From Sapria himalayana (lineage: Eukaryota; Streptophyta; Magnoliopsida; Malpighiales; Rafflesiaceae), in NCBI GenBank assembly GCA_029783825.1, contig JAREIK010000748.1, forward strand, positions 547,999 to 611,998: a stretch of DNA of 64,000 bases, written 5' to 3'. Positions 24,881-38,200 of this stretch are shown here, one piece after another (position 1 is the stretch's first letter; each line of letters starts with the position of its first letter). A model generated the notes under the pieces. The model saw only the letters and a list, made by a program, of their open reading frames with translations, searched no databases and had not been told where the DNA came from. Both the position numbers and the translations under genes were made by a program.

Positions 24881-25109
24881 TAATAATATAAGAATCACAT
24901 TCATTCCCTATTATTAGTGCACATGCCAACTAATAATATACTTTTCATTTCGAGAATATCATTTCATTTTCTGAACCACTAAGGTTATGTTTCTTTACCT
25001 CCTTATTTTTTTTTTTGCTAAGTATTAGATATTTATATATCTAAATTTCCTACCACATTATGAATCTTATGCCAATTTCTGAGTTATAGGTAATTGTATA
25101 CCTAACCTA

Positions 25110-25118
25110 TGATACCAA
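25110..25118 (-). promoter_or_regulatory. Primer-binding site of gypsy element 3
   Basis: Minus-strand TTGGTATCA sits just inside the LTR that starts at 25,121. It is the initiator tRNA-Met type, as in the other two elements. Confidence 0.83.
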
Positions 25119-25558
25119 GCTGTGACACACAAATCCCCCAGGGTGTCCCATTCATTATATCACACAATACAATGTGCAATAAAATAAAATTTTCTCAAAT
25201 ATACAATACATTTTTTTATTTTATTTTTCATTTGCTCAGTAGAATAAAGAAAACACAACATATTATTTAAGCCACAACTGGCTTCCCTTCACTTGTGCGA
25301 CCCCGTATGTGGATCTGTCATCTGTCCTAGACCTGTACCTAAAAAGGGGTCTCATAAATGGAGTGAGTAAAGCTAAGTAGAGGTAAACTTCTTCAGATTT
25401 ACTCCCTACCTAAGTGGACGTAAAACGTCATGAATATATATCTATACCCATTCAGGTACAATGTTTATATGAATGCAATTATGGATTAGATAATTATATG
25501 CCAATATTCCTGAGTCTCATCGACTCCCTCACACATGCCGAAGCAAAATGTGACATAT

Positions 25559-25560
<2 letters not shown>

Positions 25561-25597
<37 letters not shown>
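25561..25597. repeat. (TG)n microsatellite inside LTR
   Basis: About 18 TG units stand at the first variable site of the LTR. The same site is (TA)n(TATG)n in the LTR at 3901. Confidence 0.95.
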
Positions 25598-25599
<2 letters not shown>

Positions 25600-25850
25600 C
25601 TATATAAATATTTATTTTTTTGGAATTATTCCGAAAAATATGGACCTCATCCAAAAAAAATATTAGACATTTATCCGAATAGAATATGATTTTCTTGGAT
25701 TTACTCCGAGAAATATGCATTGCCGTACCCTGCTTGGACATTGTCCCAATTCGAGTTCGCAATCTATAATAATCATGTACCAAATAAAATTTCGTGCAAC
25801 TCAGTCTGGACATTGTCCCAATTCAAGTTCACTCAATACAATCCATATAC

Positions 25851-25853
<3 letters not shown>

Positions 25854-25886
<33 letters not shown>
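25854..25886. repeat. (TA)n microsatellite inside LTR
   Basis: About 16 TA units at the second variable site of the LTR family; the partner LTR has TG repeats here. Confidence 0.95.
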
Positions 25887-25888
<2 letters not shown>

Positions 25889-26465
25889 TGCATCCACTCA
25901 TGTATATGGAATGTTCTCGTGCATATGAAATGCAATTATGCCATTTCCAATTTAACCCATGTTTCAGACATAATTCTAACAGTTCGAACAATCCAAATCC
26001 AATTTGTCCAGTACTAACTTTTACTAAACAAAATACTAAACATTTTCACTAATTAATCATTTCTAATAAAATATCTAACAATTCGAATTGAAATATAAAA
26101 CATGATCATTTCTAGCCATTAAATACAAAGAAATTTTGATAAGAGAAAACTACTACCTTTCTGAAAATTTCACTGAAACTTTATAAATTTGATATCAATG
26201 TGAAATTCTTATCGTGTAAAGTAACTTTAGTTCTTATCGTGTAAATTATAAAGTAACTTTATAATTTACATATATATTTTTTTCTATAATGTATATCTCT
26301 CCGGCGCCAAACATTTTTTTTTCAGCCTTTCTCCCATTTTCTGGATTCCTGACATTTTTCTTGTTTTTTTTCTATAATTATTATCATTAATTAATAATTA
26401 TTTTTTTATTTTTTTTTCTTTCATGTTGACACTTGGACAGTCGACGGACTACCTACGTATGAATA

Positions 26466-26486
26466 GCCACGTGCAGACGACGTGGC
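26466..26486. promoter_or_regulatory. ACGT dyad in LTR U3, best-preserved copy
   Basis: A near-perfect inverted repeat: left arm GCCACGTGC, right arm GACGTGGC, two ACGT cores ten bases apart. It lies about 292 bp from the U3 end at 26,778. It is a short GC-rich island in an otherwise AT-rich LTR. Confidence 0.6.
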
Positions 26487-26783
26487 GTAGTCTTTCAATA
26501 TTAATTAATAATAGTTATGTGAATTTTTTTCTCTCTAAATATTCTAATAATTATTTAATTAAATAAAAATATAACAAATTCTGATTTTCTCAGAATTTAA
26601 TGAAACTTAACACCATAGCTATATTTTCCAAGATGAATTCAATAACGACATCCATTTTATAATTATGGCTCTAAAATTTTCAGGTTATTTTCTCTTATTG
26701 CAAAATTACCATTTTGCCCATTTTTTCCCAGAAATCAAATTTTGTTAGTTATTTATTTATTTTTTTCAGGATTTCAAAAAGTA

Positions 26784-28174
26784 CATCATCCATCACATTT
26801 ATCTTACCTAGATGATAATGCAAAGTAAAATCATAATATTCTAGATATTTTATTAATCAAAGCTGTCTCATGTTAAGGTCTCTTTGTGTAAATATATTTT
26901 TTAGCTTTTTGTGATTTGAAAATATCTCAAATTACTCACCATACAAATAATGGTGCCATATTTTTAAAGCAAAGACTATAGGCACTAATTCTATATCATG
27001 TGTGGGATAATTTCACTCATGATTCTTTAATTATCTTGAACCATAAGCTACCAGTTACCACACTCCTAGATTGCATCAGAACACATCCCAACCCATCATT
27101 CGAGGTATCACAATGTACTATATATTTTTGTCCCCTATCTGGAACTATCAGAATATGAGCTAAAGAAAGTCTTCTTTTCAATTCCTAGAATACCTTCTAA
27201 CATGAATCACTCCACTAATACTTGACTTCCTTCCTAGTCAATCTAGTCATTAGAGCAACTAACCGGGAAAAATTCTCAATAAATCTTCAGTAATACCTAG
27301 CCAATCTCAAACAACTATATATCTCAAAAATTGAATTTGGTCCCTCCCAATTCATTACAGCCATAACTTTTTTAGGGTCCACTGAGACACTAGTAGCTGA
27401 TACTGCATGTCCCAAAAAATTATACTTCGGTAAACCAAAAGACACATTTGTCAAACTTGACATACAACTTATGTTCTCTCAAATTTTGGAGAATAATATT
27501 TAAATGATCTTCATGCTCTCCTTCGGACTAAGAATAGATCAAAATATCATCCACAAAAATAACAACAAAATAATCTAAATATAGCTGAAATATTCTATGC
27601 ATGAAATTTATGAATGCTGCTGGCACATTCATTAATCCAAAAGGAATTATTGTAAACTCAAAATGCCATACCATATTCTAAATGTTGCCTTAGAGATGTT
27701 AGCCTCTCTAACTCACAACTGGTGATATCCGATATGAAGATCTATTTTGGAAAAGACTTGTGCCCACTTTAACTGGTCAAACAAATCTTCAATCCTTGGT
27801 AATAGATATCAATTCATTATCGTAACCCTATTCAACTATTGATAGTCAATGTACAATCAAAGGGTCTTATCCTTCTTATTTGAAAATAGAACGAGAGCAC
27901 CCCATGGTAAAGTGATAGGTCTAATGAAACTCGTATCCAACAAATCTTATATCTAGACCTTGAGTTCCTATAATTCGATCAGTTTCATCCTATGTGGAGT
28001 CATAGAAATGAGTGATATATCAGGATGTAACTGAATACTAAAGTATATATTTCTTTGTGGGGGTAATCCTAGTAATTCATCCAAATGAATATTTTTATAT
28101 TCACAAACTATCTGAGGATGATCCATATTCGGTGTCCTTTCTTTTTCTAGGGTGAGACATGCCGGCCAACCCAT
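26784..28174 (-). pseudogene. Reverse transcriptase and RNase H of gypsy element 2
   Basis: Read down from 28,174. The RT leader is open to 27,968 (CEYKNIHLDELLGLPPQRN, ISLISMTPHRM). The RT palm has KIDLHI-like sequence and a catalytic FVDDILIYS at about 27,560-27,530, directly followed by a stop. RNase H is recognisable at about 27,290-26,790 up to the point where element 3 is inserted. Many stops. This is the left continuation of the integrase remnant at 18,130-19,646. Confidence 0.82.
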
Positions 28175-28695
28175 TAGTTGTCCATGCCATTTAGAATCTT
28201 AAAATAGTCTAGGATAAAGCATCATGCTTATCCTCCTAAAATACAACACATATATCATATGGTGTGTAGATAATAATTATTTTATGATCATAATCAATAA
28301 TGACTTGATGTGCTATTAACCAGTCAATGCTAAGAATCACATTGAAATCCATATGTCCATAACTCTAAGGTCTGCCATGAGTAGAATCTCTGAGATTTCT
28401 AACTCACAATCTTAACATATCTGACTAATTTCACCTTAGTCCCTAAGGGAGAAGGCACATGCAATGGCTCTTCCAAGTTTTTTACTTCAAATCCTAATCA
28501 TTTTACACATGAACCAGAAATAAATGAATATGATGCACCAAAATTAAATAAAACTCTTGCCCAGAAATGAAAAAGTAAAAAAGTACCTTGTATTACTGAT
28601 TGATCTATCCTCTCCATCTGTTGTATAATATCATAGACATGCTCTTGAGTCCTCAAAGTCCCTACCTGTGAGCCCTCTCCTCTACCTCGATCCAT
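28175..28695 (-). pseudogene. Retropepsin-like protease of gypsy element 2
   Basis: The open part 28,695-28,498 holds the catalytic loop region VLFNFGASYSFISGSCVK. The family Asp of the DSG/DTG motif is changed to Asn here, so the enzyme would be dead even in frame. The downstream LGIDWL-type block is present but shifted and interrupted (about 28,340-28,310). Confidence 0.78.
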
Positions 28696-29747
28696 GCCTT
28701 GGCCTTCCTGGTATGCCTGTGAAGTAGGAGGTATTTGTGGAATAACCCAAGATTATACTCGATTCCTTGGAGCTGTACTAGAAAAGGGAGGAATAAACCA
28801 TGTTTGCATATTTTCGATGGAAGTTTGGGACTATGATATCTCATAATTATGGGATCCTAGCTTTAGTGGGCACTCTCATTTCCAATGTTCAGGTTGATGA
28901 CAATAAAAAAATTTTTGTCCAATTTGGCTAGAACATTTAATTAGGCTTTGCCCTTGATAACTATGACTTTATCTCTTAAATCCTCATGAGATAAAAGGTC
29001 TCTACTACTTTCTAGAAAAATAATGAGCCTCTTTTCTCTTTCCACTAGCACTTTCACTCATTTCCCAGATATTTCATGCATTCTCAACCTCCTGCTTGAT
29101 GACTAAAACTGTCTTAACCATCGAATCCATATCTTGGATAAGAAAGCTTATAGTCTTGCCTATGATGGACAATTTCAATCCATCTTCAAATTTTCAAACC
29201 TTATCCACATTAGTGGCCACATAATCATCCCCAAAATGTGCCAACTTAATTAATTTAGCCATGTTGTCAAGCACTATCATATTTCCTTGTCTAAGTTCAA
29301 GAATTCCCAGGTCTTGGCATGTCTAGCTGAAGTCGAAAAATAGTTTTTCATGAAGAGTTCTTGAAATACATACCATGTCATTGCCTTTATATTCTTCGAG
29401 ATCTTGATCCAATCCCACCAAATTTGGGAGTCACTCTCTAGCTAGAATACAGCTAGTTGGATCTTTGTAGCATTAGAAGTGATTTTCATAGCTTTCAGGA
29501 TTTTATCAACTTGTCTAAACTAATGATCTGCTATCATTGGGTCCCCTCCTACCATAAATGTTGGAGGATGATGTGTCTTACAACTTTGGAGAATACTTGA
29601 CCCTTCTTGACCTCCACCTACACTAGTATGTGCAACCCAGGCAAAGATGATACCCACAACCTCTATAAAAGCCTGTTGATCAAAGTTGGATGGTGGTTGA
29701 TCCTCATTTCGTGGACGTCCTTTGTGTCCTCATTCTCTACATTCCAG
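28696..29747 (-). pseudogene. Gag of gypsy element 2, degenerate
   Basis: Same layout as 6484-7646. The start codon position near 29,747 has changed from ATG to CTG. The Gag core is recognisable at about 29,330-29,030. The zinc knuckle at about 28,870-28,925 reads FFYCHQPEHWK then a stop and EC, so the first Cys ligand is lost. Numerous stops; no protein expected. Confidence 0.72.
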
Positions 29748-30003
29748 CTACATAAGTCAAATAATAATTTTAAAAAAAATATTCATGTCCTATTATTAGT
29801 GCACATGCCAACTAATAATAGACTTTTCATTTTAAAAATATCTTTTTATTTTCTAAACCACTAAGGTTTTGTTTCTTTACCCCTAGTATTCATTCTTTTT
29901 TTTCTTTTTTTCTAAGTATTAGATATTTATATATCTAAATTTTTCTACCACATTATGAAACTTGTACCAATTTTTGATTTATAGGTGATTGTATATCTAA
30001 CCT

Positions 30004-30013
30004 CTGATACCAA
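30004..30013 (-). promoter_or_regulatory. Primer-binding site of gypsy element 2
   Basis: Minus-strand TTGGTATCAGAG lies just inside the LTR that starts at 30,016. It matches the initiator tRNA-Met complement over 11 bases (TGGTATCAGAG) and is the best of the three sites. Confidence 0.87.
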
Positions 30014-30015
30014 GC

Positions 30016-31623
30016 TGTGACACTTCATCCCCCAGGGGGTCCCATTCATTCAATCACACAACAAAATATGCAATAAAATAAAATTTTTTTAAATGTAGCG
30101 TACACATATTATTTTCTTTTTATTTACTCAGCAGAATAAAAACACATAATATATTATTCAAGCCACAACCGGCTTCCTTCACACGTGCCATTCCACATGT
30201 GGGTCTGTCATCTATCTTGGACTTGTACCTTAAAGGGGCCTCACAATAGAGTGAGCAAAGCTCAGCATAGATAAACTCTTATAGGATTACTCCCTACTTA
30301 AGTACGCATAAAATATCATGTGTATATATCAACAACCATTGAAGTATAATGTTTATATGAATGCAATTATAGATAAACTATTTATATGCCAGTATCCTGA
30401 GTCTTATCGACTCCCTCACACATGCAAAAGCCAAGAGTGATATATATATATATTCCAAAAAAAATGGAACTCCTCCGAAAAATAATATTGGACATTCTGC
30501 CAACAAAATATATATATTTTGGACATATTCTGAAAAATATGGACCTTTTCTGAAATATTATATTGGATATTTTCCACTAAAATATTTTTTTTTTGATATT
30601 TTTTAAAACCATCACATAACTTAGCTTGGACGTTGTCCCAATTCAAGTTCGCATATTAATATTAGTCATGCTCCTGAAAAAATATTGTGCCACTGAGTTT
30701 GGATGTTGTTCCAATTCAAGTTGGCAAAATACAATCTATTATATCTTTATATGTATATATATATCTTGCACCTGCCCATTTATATAGAATATTCCCATGC
30801 ACATGAAATGCCAATATGCCATTTACGATTAAACCATGTTCCATACCCAGTTATAACTATCTAAACTTAATTCACACTGCAATATATTTTACTAAACGAA
30901 ATAACATAAACTTTTCACCAATTAACCATTCCCAATTAAATTTATAAATAGTTTGAATTGAAATATAAACTATGATCATTTATGACTTTTAAATAGAGAG
31001 AAATTCCAATAGGAGAAAACACTACCTTTCAGAATATTTCATGGAAACTTTATAAATTTGATATCAAACTGAAGCTTTCATCACGTAAAGTAACTATTGT
31101 TATTGAACTATTATATTTCAATTCTAGAATAATCAGTTATGATCAAAAGAAAATTAACGAACCTTTTAATTTTTTTTTCTACACTACATGTCTCTCTCCC
31201 CAATGTGTTTTTTTCCCGTCATCCTATTTTCTTAATTCCCATCAGTTTTTTTCTATTATTTTATTAAAATAATATATACAAAAAACTTATTATTTTTTTA
31301 TTCTTTTTTATGATTGGACTATGCATGGTGTGGCCACGTGCTGACGTCATGGCACAGGCTTTTTATCTATTTTATTGCCTAATTATTCTAATAATAATTA
31401 AATAAATTTTAAAAAAATAACTTAATTTTGACTTAATCAGAATTTGATGAAATTTGTCATCATAGCCATATTTTCCAAGATAACTTCAATGACGAAATCT
31501 ATTTTATTATCAGGGTTCTAAAATTTTCAGCTTATTTTTCTTATTAAAAAATTATCATTTTGTTTATTTTTCCAGAAAAAATTAATATTATTTATTTATT
31601 CATTTTTTTCCATAGATTTCACA
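30016..31623 (-). repeat. 5' LTR of gypsy element 2
   Basis: It starts TGTGACACTTC and ends GATTTCACA, 1608 bp. Array sequence resumes at once on the right (AAACATGACATAAT). Closer to the LTR at 16,391 than to the others in several indels (for example the CTTCATACATAG/CTTCACACGTGC region), as expected for partners. Confidence 0.88.
31333..31353. promoter_or_regulatory. ACGT dyad with G-box and CRE-like core in LTR U3
   Basis: GCCACGTGC is followed by TGACGTCA and GGC. TGACGTCA is a palindromic C-box/CRE-type bZIP site by known consensus. It lies about 270 bp from the U3 end at 31,623. Confidence 0.55.
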
Positions 31624-34600
31624 AAACATGACATAATACAATATTTTATAATGTAACGTATTGTAATATAACATAATATAATTGTTAAGTAACTAAATGT
31701 AACATAATATAATATAATGTAACATAGCATAATGTAATATAATTAATTATATTACATAATAATAACATTGAATAGCATCATTTAACATTACATAAGTTAT
31801 ATAATGATTAAGTAACATAATGTAACCTAACAAAATATAATGTAACATGACATAGCATAAATGTTATATAACATAATGTCACATAATAATTGTATAACAT
31901 AATATAATATAACATAGCTTATCATAACATGACATAATGGAACACAATGGATTTTTATGTAATTTAAAGGTTACATAACATAATATCATACAATGAAATG
32001 TAACATAACATAATGTAACTTATATGTAATGAGCCATAATGCAACAAAACAAAAAGGAATGTAATGCTTGTGTAATGTAACATATGTAATAATGTAGCAA
32101 AATATGATATAACATAGTAGATTGTAATGTAACAGATTGTAGCATAGCATAACATAATGGAATATACCATAAGTTAACATCTATGTAATTAAATATATTG
32201 TAACATAATATAACATAGAGATTGTGTAATATAACATAATGTAATATAAAAGTTATGTAATATAAAATAATATAATGTAATGGTTTTGTAATGTAACATA
32301 ACATAATGATAATGTAAGATAATGTAACATAATGTAACATAATAGTTATTTAACCTACCATAATGTAACATAATGGTTACATATTATAACATAATATAAT
32401 ATAAAATAAATCTATGTTATTTAATATAACATAATGTAATATAATATAATATAACCACAACATTAATATTTAACTAATATAATACAATAATATAATGTAA
32501 CATACCATATTGTAATTTAATTATTCTATAACATAATATAACGTAATGATTAAGTGAGATAATATAACATAATTGTTATGTAACCTACCATAATGTTACA
32601 TAATGGTTACATAATATAACATAATATAATATAACATAAATCTTATGCACTTAATATAATATAATGTAACATAATATAATATAACCATTATGATAATATT
32701 TAACTAATATACTACAACATCATATAATATAATGTAACATAACATTTGTAATGTAATAATTCTATAACATAATATAAAGCAATGTTTCATAACATAACAT
32801 AATGTAATGGATAAAGAACATAAGATACCATTATGTTTCATAATGTAATGTAACGTAACTTAACAAAATATTATACATAACATAATGTAACATAACATAA
32901 TGGTTATGTAAAATAATGTAACATAATGGTTATATAACATATTGTAACATTAATGTAACATAACATAATAAGCATAACATAATGAAACATATCATACCAT
33001 AACATGATGTATCATAATGTAATGTAACATATTGCAAAGCAATATAATGTGACTTAATCATTACAAAACACAATGCAATGCATTGTAACATAATGATTAC
33101 ATAAGATAACCTAATATAATATAACATAAATATTATGTTATTTAATAGAACATAATATAACATAATGTGATATATATGTTAATATATATAATGTAGCATA
33201 ACATAATGTAACATGACTTTGCTTAACTTCATGTAATATTACATAATTTCAAGTGTTATAACATAACTTAATGTGATATAATATAACTTAACATAACATA
33301 ATATAATAATTATTTTACATAACATAATGATTATGCTTTGTAATATAACAACATAATATATTGTAAAATACCATAACATAATTTAATGGAATGTAACATA
33401 ACATAATGGTCATATAACATAATGGAATGTAATATAACTTAACATTACACAATGTAGCATATCATAATATAATAATTGTGTAACTTAACATGATATATTG
33501 TAATGAAGCACACAATGGTTAATTAATATAACTCAACTTAATATAAAGAAACATAACTTAATATAATGTAACATAATGATTCTATAACATAATGTAACAT
33601 AATATAAAGCAATAATAATGTAACATAATATAATGCAATGGTTATAGAACATAATCAATCACAATGTAACATATCATAACTTAACAAAGTTTAAATGTAA
33701 CGAAATAGTTAAGTAATATAATGTAATATAACATAGCATAATAGTTATGTGTGATAATCTAACAAAATAATTATATAACATTATATAACATGCTATAACA
33801 TTAATCTAATATAATGAACATACTATAACATTAATGTAACATAATGGCATAACATAATGAAACATATCATATCATAACATAATGTATTGTAATGTAATGT
33901 AACATAATGCAATGCAATGTAATGTGACTTAATGGTTACATAACATAATGTAATGCAATGTAACATGACTTAATTGTTACATAACATACTACTTATATAA
34001 TATAACATAACATAACATAATGATTCATGTAACATAATATAACATATCATAATGGTTCCATAAAAAAAATTAATGAAAATTATTTCACAATGTAACATAA
34101 TATAATATAAAATAATGCAATGTAAAATAATATAACTTGATGGTTACATAATGTAATGAAACAATACAATGCAACGGAACATTCTTTGATGTGTGGTTAT
34201 GTATAAGAATATAATGCAATGAAACATGATGATTATGTAATGTAATTTAAAGAAACTTAATGTAAAATGATTTAATGGTTGCATACCATAATGTAATATA
34301 ATGTTAGATAATGCTTAAGTAATGTAACATAATATAATGGTTATATAACAAAACAAAACATAACATAACATATTGTACTATAATATAATATAACATATCA
34401 TATTGTAACATAATGTTAATGTAATGTAATGTAATGGTTTTTTTTTAATGTAAGGTGATATAAGAATTATGTGACATAACATAATATAATAGTTATATAA
34501 TTTTTTAATATAAAATATTGCCACTTAAGGTCATGTAAAAGTACATAATGGTCAAGTGATGTAACATAATATAATGATTATAATGGTTACATTACTTAAG

Positions 34601-36779
34601 GTAACGTAACATAAAGTATCATAAAATAACATAACATAACACATTGGAATGTAACATAATGTAATGCACCATAACATAATATAAATGTTTTGTAATGTAA
34701 CATAACATAGTTATGAAATATAACATAATAATTATTTAATAAAATATAACATAATATAACATAACAGAATGTAATGGTTATGTAATATAACATAATGTAA
34801 TGTGATATTTATGAAATGAAAAATTATGCAATATAATATAATGTGACACAACATAATAGTTACATAATTTATTACAAAGTAAAATAACATATTGGTTATG
34901 TAACTTCTCTTAGAATAAGATGACATAATAATTACAGGATATAATATACCATAACATAACAAAATGGTTAAGTAAGATACCATAAAATCACTTAATGTAA
35001 CATAAAGTAACTCAATATATCATGTTGATTATGTAAATATAACATCATATATTTATATTATGTTATATAAAGTAACTCACTTAATGTAATGATTAAGTCA
35101 CATAAAATAACATCATATAACATGTTGATTATGAAACATGACATAATGTAATGTAACATAGTATATCATAACATAATTTATCATAATGTAACATAATATA
35201 ATATAACGAAATATAAAGCAACTCAAAGGTTATGAAATATAATATTGTTATGAAATTAAATGTAACATACTATAAAAAGTTCTGTAATATGACGTAACAT
35301 AACTTAATGTAATGATTATATAATGGAAGATAACATTACTTAATATAACACAATAGTTATGTAACATGATATACTACAACATAATGATTACATAATGAAA
35401 TGTAATGGTTACATAACATAACATATTGTAATGGTTATGTAATCTAACATAACACAACAGAGTATAACAGAACATAACATAATTGTTATGAAATACAATG
35501 TAATGTAAAGCAATGCAATGGAATGTATCATAACATAATGGTTATATAACATAACAAAACATAATAAAACATAATGTTTACATAATGAAATGTAGAATGA
35601 CATAATGTAATGTAATGATTGCATAACCTAACATAGTATAACATTTCATAAATGTTACATAACTTAACGTATCATATTAGTAATGTAAAATAACATAATA
35701 TAATAATTAACATAACATAAAATAACATAACTAAACAAAACATTTTTGCAGCAAAATGTCACATAAAATAATTTCACATAATAGTTATGTAATGTGAAGT
35801 AGCATCATGTAATTGTTACGTAATGGAAAGGTAATATAATGTAATGTAAAGTACATAACATCATATAACGAAATATCATGGTTATGTATCCTAGCTTAAT
35901 ATGAAATACCATAACATAATGTAATATAAAATAAATTTTTAGGTTATGTAACATAACATAATATTATGGTTATGCAGCATAACATAACATAACATAACAA
36001 AATATAATATATCATAATATAAATTAATATAATACAATGGAATATAAGATAACATAATTGTTTCGTAACATAAAGTAATGTAACATAATGTAAAGTAATA
36101 GTTACTTAACGTAACATAATATAATATAATAAGTATGTAATATAACATAATAGTTATATAGCATAACATAATGGAATGTAATATAATGTAACTTAACATA
36201 ATATAACATAATACGACTTAACATAATGTAACATAATGTTTACAAAACATAATGTAAAGTAACGCAATAGAACATAACATACCATAGTAGAACATCATAT
36301 AAAAATCACAACAAAAAATAATGTAAATTAAATAACAAAACACAACAAAAAGATTACATAATAAAATATAACATAATATAATGATTATGTAACATAATGT
36401 AACTTAATATAATGATTATCTAAGTGACATACCATAGTTAAATAACATTATATAACATGAAGGTTTAGTAATATAAAGTAATATAACAACATAATAGTTA
36501 TGTGATGATTATGTAACATAAAATAATAGTTAATTGATGGTTATGTAACATAACATAATAGTTATAAAGGTTACATTATGTAATATAATATAACATAATA
36601 GTTACTTTATGTGGTGTAAAAGAATATAATGGTTACTTAACATAACATAACACAATATAACATAACATAATACAATAGAACATAACATAATATAATCCAA
36701 TACAGCATAATATAATATAATATATGTAATAGTTACATAACATAATAAAACATAATGTAGTGTTTATGTAACATAAGAT

Positions 36780-38200
36780 AACATAAAATAACATAACATA
36801 ACATAGCATAACATAACGTACATAACATAACATAACATAACATATAACAATAAAATAACATATAACAAAACATAACATATATATATCATAACATAACATA
36901 TAACATAGCATAACATATAACATAACATTACATTACATTACATAACAAAACAAAACAAAACAAAACATATAACATAACATATAACATAACATAACATAAC
37001 ACCACATAACATAACATAACATATAAGATAACATATAACATAACATAACTTATAACATCACATAACATAACATAACGTAACATTCCAAAACATAACATAA
37101 GATAACATAACAAATAATATAACATAACATAACATGTCATAACATAACATAACATAATATATAACATAACATAAAATATATCATAACATAACAAAATATA
37201 ACATAACATAACATAGGATAACATAACATAACATAATGTAACATAACATAACGTAACATAACATAACATTATATAACATAACATAACATTATGTAACATA
37301 ACATAACATAATATATAACATAACATACCATAACATAACATAACATAACATAACATATCATATAGCATAACATAAAATATAACATAACATAACATATCAT
37401 ATAGCATAACATAAAATATAACATAACATAACATAATATATAACATAACATACCATAACATAACATATCATATAGCATAACATAAAATATAACATAACAT
37501 GACATAATATAACATAACATAACATAACGCAGCATAACATAATGTAACATAACATAACATAACTTAACTTAACGTAACATAACGTAACATGACATAACAT
37601 AACATAACATAACATAACATAACATAACATAACATAACATAACATAACATAACATAACATAACGTAATGTAAAATAGCATAATGTAACATAACATAACAA
37701 AACATAACATAATGTAACATAACATAACAAAACATAACATAATGTAACATATCATAACATAACGTAACATAACATAATGTAACATGACATAATATAAGTT
37801 AACATAACATATCATAACATAACATAACATAACATAATGTAACATTACATTACATAACATAACATAACACATAACATAACATAAACATAACATAACATAA
37901 CATAACACAACATAACATAACATAACATAACACAACATAACATAACATACCATACCATAAAATAACATTAAATAACATAACATATCACATAACATAACAT
38001 ATAACATAACATAACATATAACATAACATAATATTACATAACATAAACATAACATAATATAACATAACATAACATGACATGACATAAATTACCATAAAAT
38101 AGCATAACTTATAACATAACATAACATAAACATAACATAACATAACATAGCATAGCATAACATAATATAATATAATATCATATCATATGATATGATATGA
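36780..38200. repeat. Nearly pure (ATAAC)n pentanucleotide core
   Basis: Long uninterrupted runs of ATAAC occur, for example at 37,580-37,660, with rare GTAAC, ATATC and ACACA variants. Both sides grade into increasingly mutated forms over kilobases. On the minus strand the repeat has no stop and reads as a five-residue MLCYV cycle in every frame, which explains the long but meaningless reading frames here. Likely the most recently expanded part of the array. Confidence 0.95.

Larger units (their letters stand above)
19647..26778 (-). mobile_element. Tekay-like Ty3/gypsy element 3 (inner), nested in element 2
   Basis: A 7.1-kb minus-strand element has LTRs at 19,647-21,254 and 25,121-26,778. 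Flanks are AAGTG (19,642-19,646) and AAGTA (26,779-26,783). Removing it restores the DALSRK-region reading of element 2, as seen by comparison with its own copy near 22,925. It keeps protease, reverse transcriptase, RNase H, integrase and chromodomain, but most of gag including the zinc knuckle is deleted near 24,620. It is the best-preserved gypsy coding copy here. Stops in integrase (for example at the HHCC site) still make it inactive. Confidence 0.92.
25121..26778 (-). repeat. 5' LTR of gypsy element 3
   Basis: It starts TGTGACACAC and ends GATTTCAAA (family TTTCACA with one change), 1658 bp. It carries (TG)n at 25,561-25,597 and (TA)n at 25,854-25,886. Its partner has no dinucleotide run at the first site and TG at the second. 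Confidence 0.88.
16391..31623 (-). mobile_element. Tekay-like Ty3/gypsy element 2 (outer), split by element 3
   Basis: A minus-strand LTR retrotransposon has a 3' LTR at 16,391-18,024 and a 5' LTR at 30,016-31,623. Flanks are ATACA (16,386-16,390) and AAACA (31,624-31,628), a 5-bp duplication with one change inside the ATAAC array. Its interior is cut at 19,646 and continues at 26,779, with element 3 between. Without that insert it is about 8.1 kb and has gag, protease, reverse transcriptase, RNase H, integrase and chromodomain in normal gypsy order. Stops are frequent, many of them consistent with C-to-T change. It is older than element 3 and younger than the array. Confidence 0.9.

Noticed and set aside
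36633..38085. Long overlapping minus-strand reading frames (up to 177 codons) of Met-Leu-Cys-Tyr-Val repeats
   Set aside because: They are the translation of a stop-free pentamer. Five bases times three gives a five-codon cycle, so any pure tract is open. No start context, homology or composition of a real protein.
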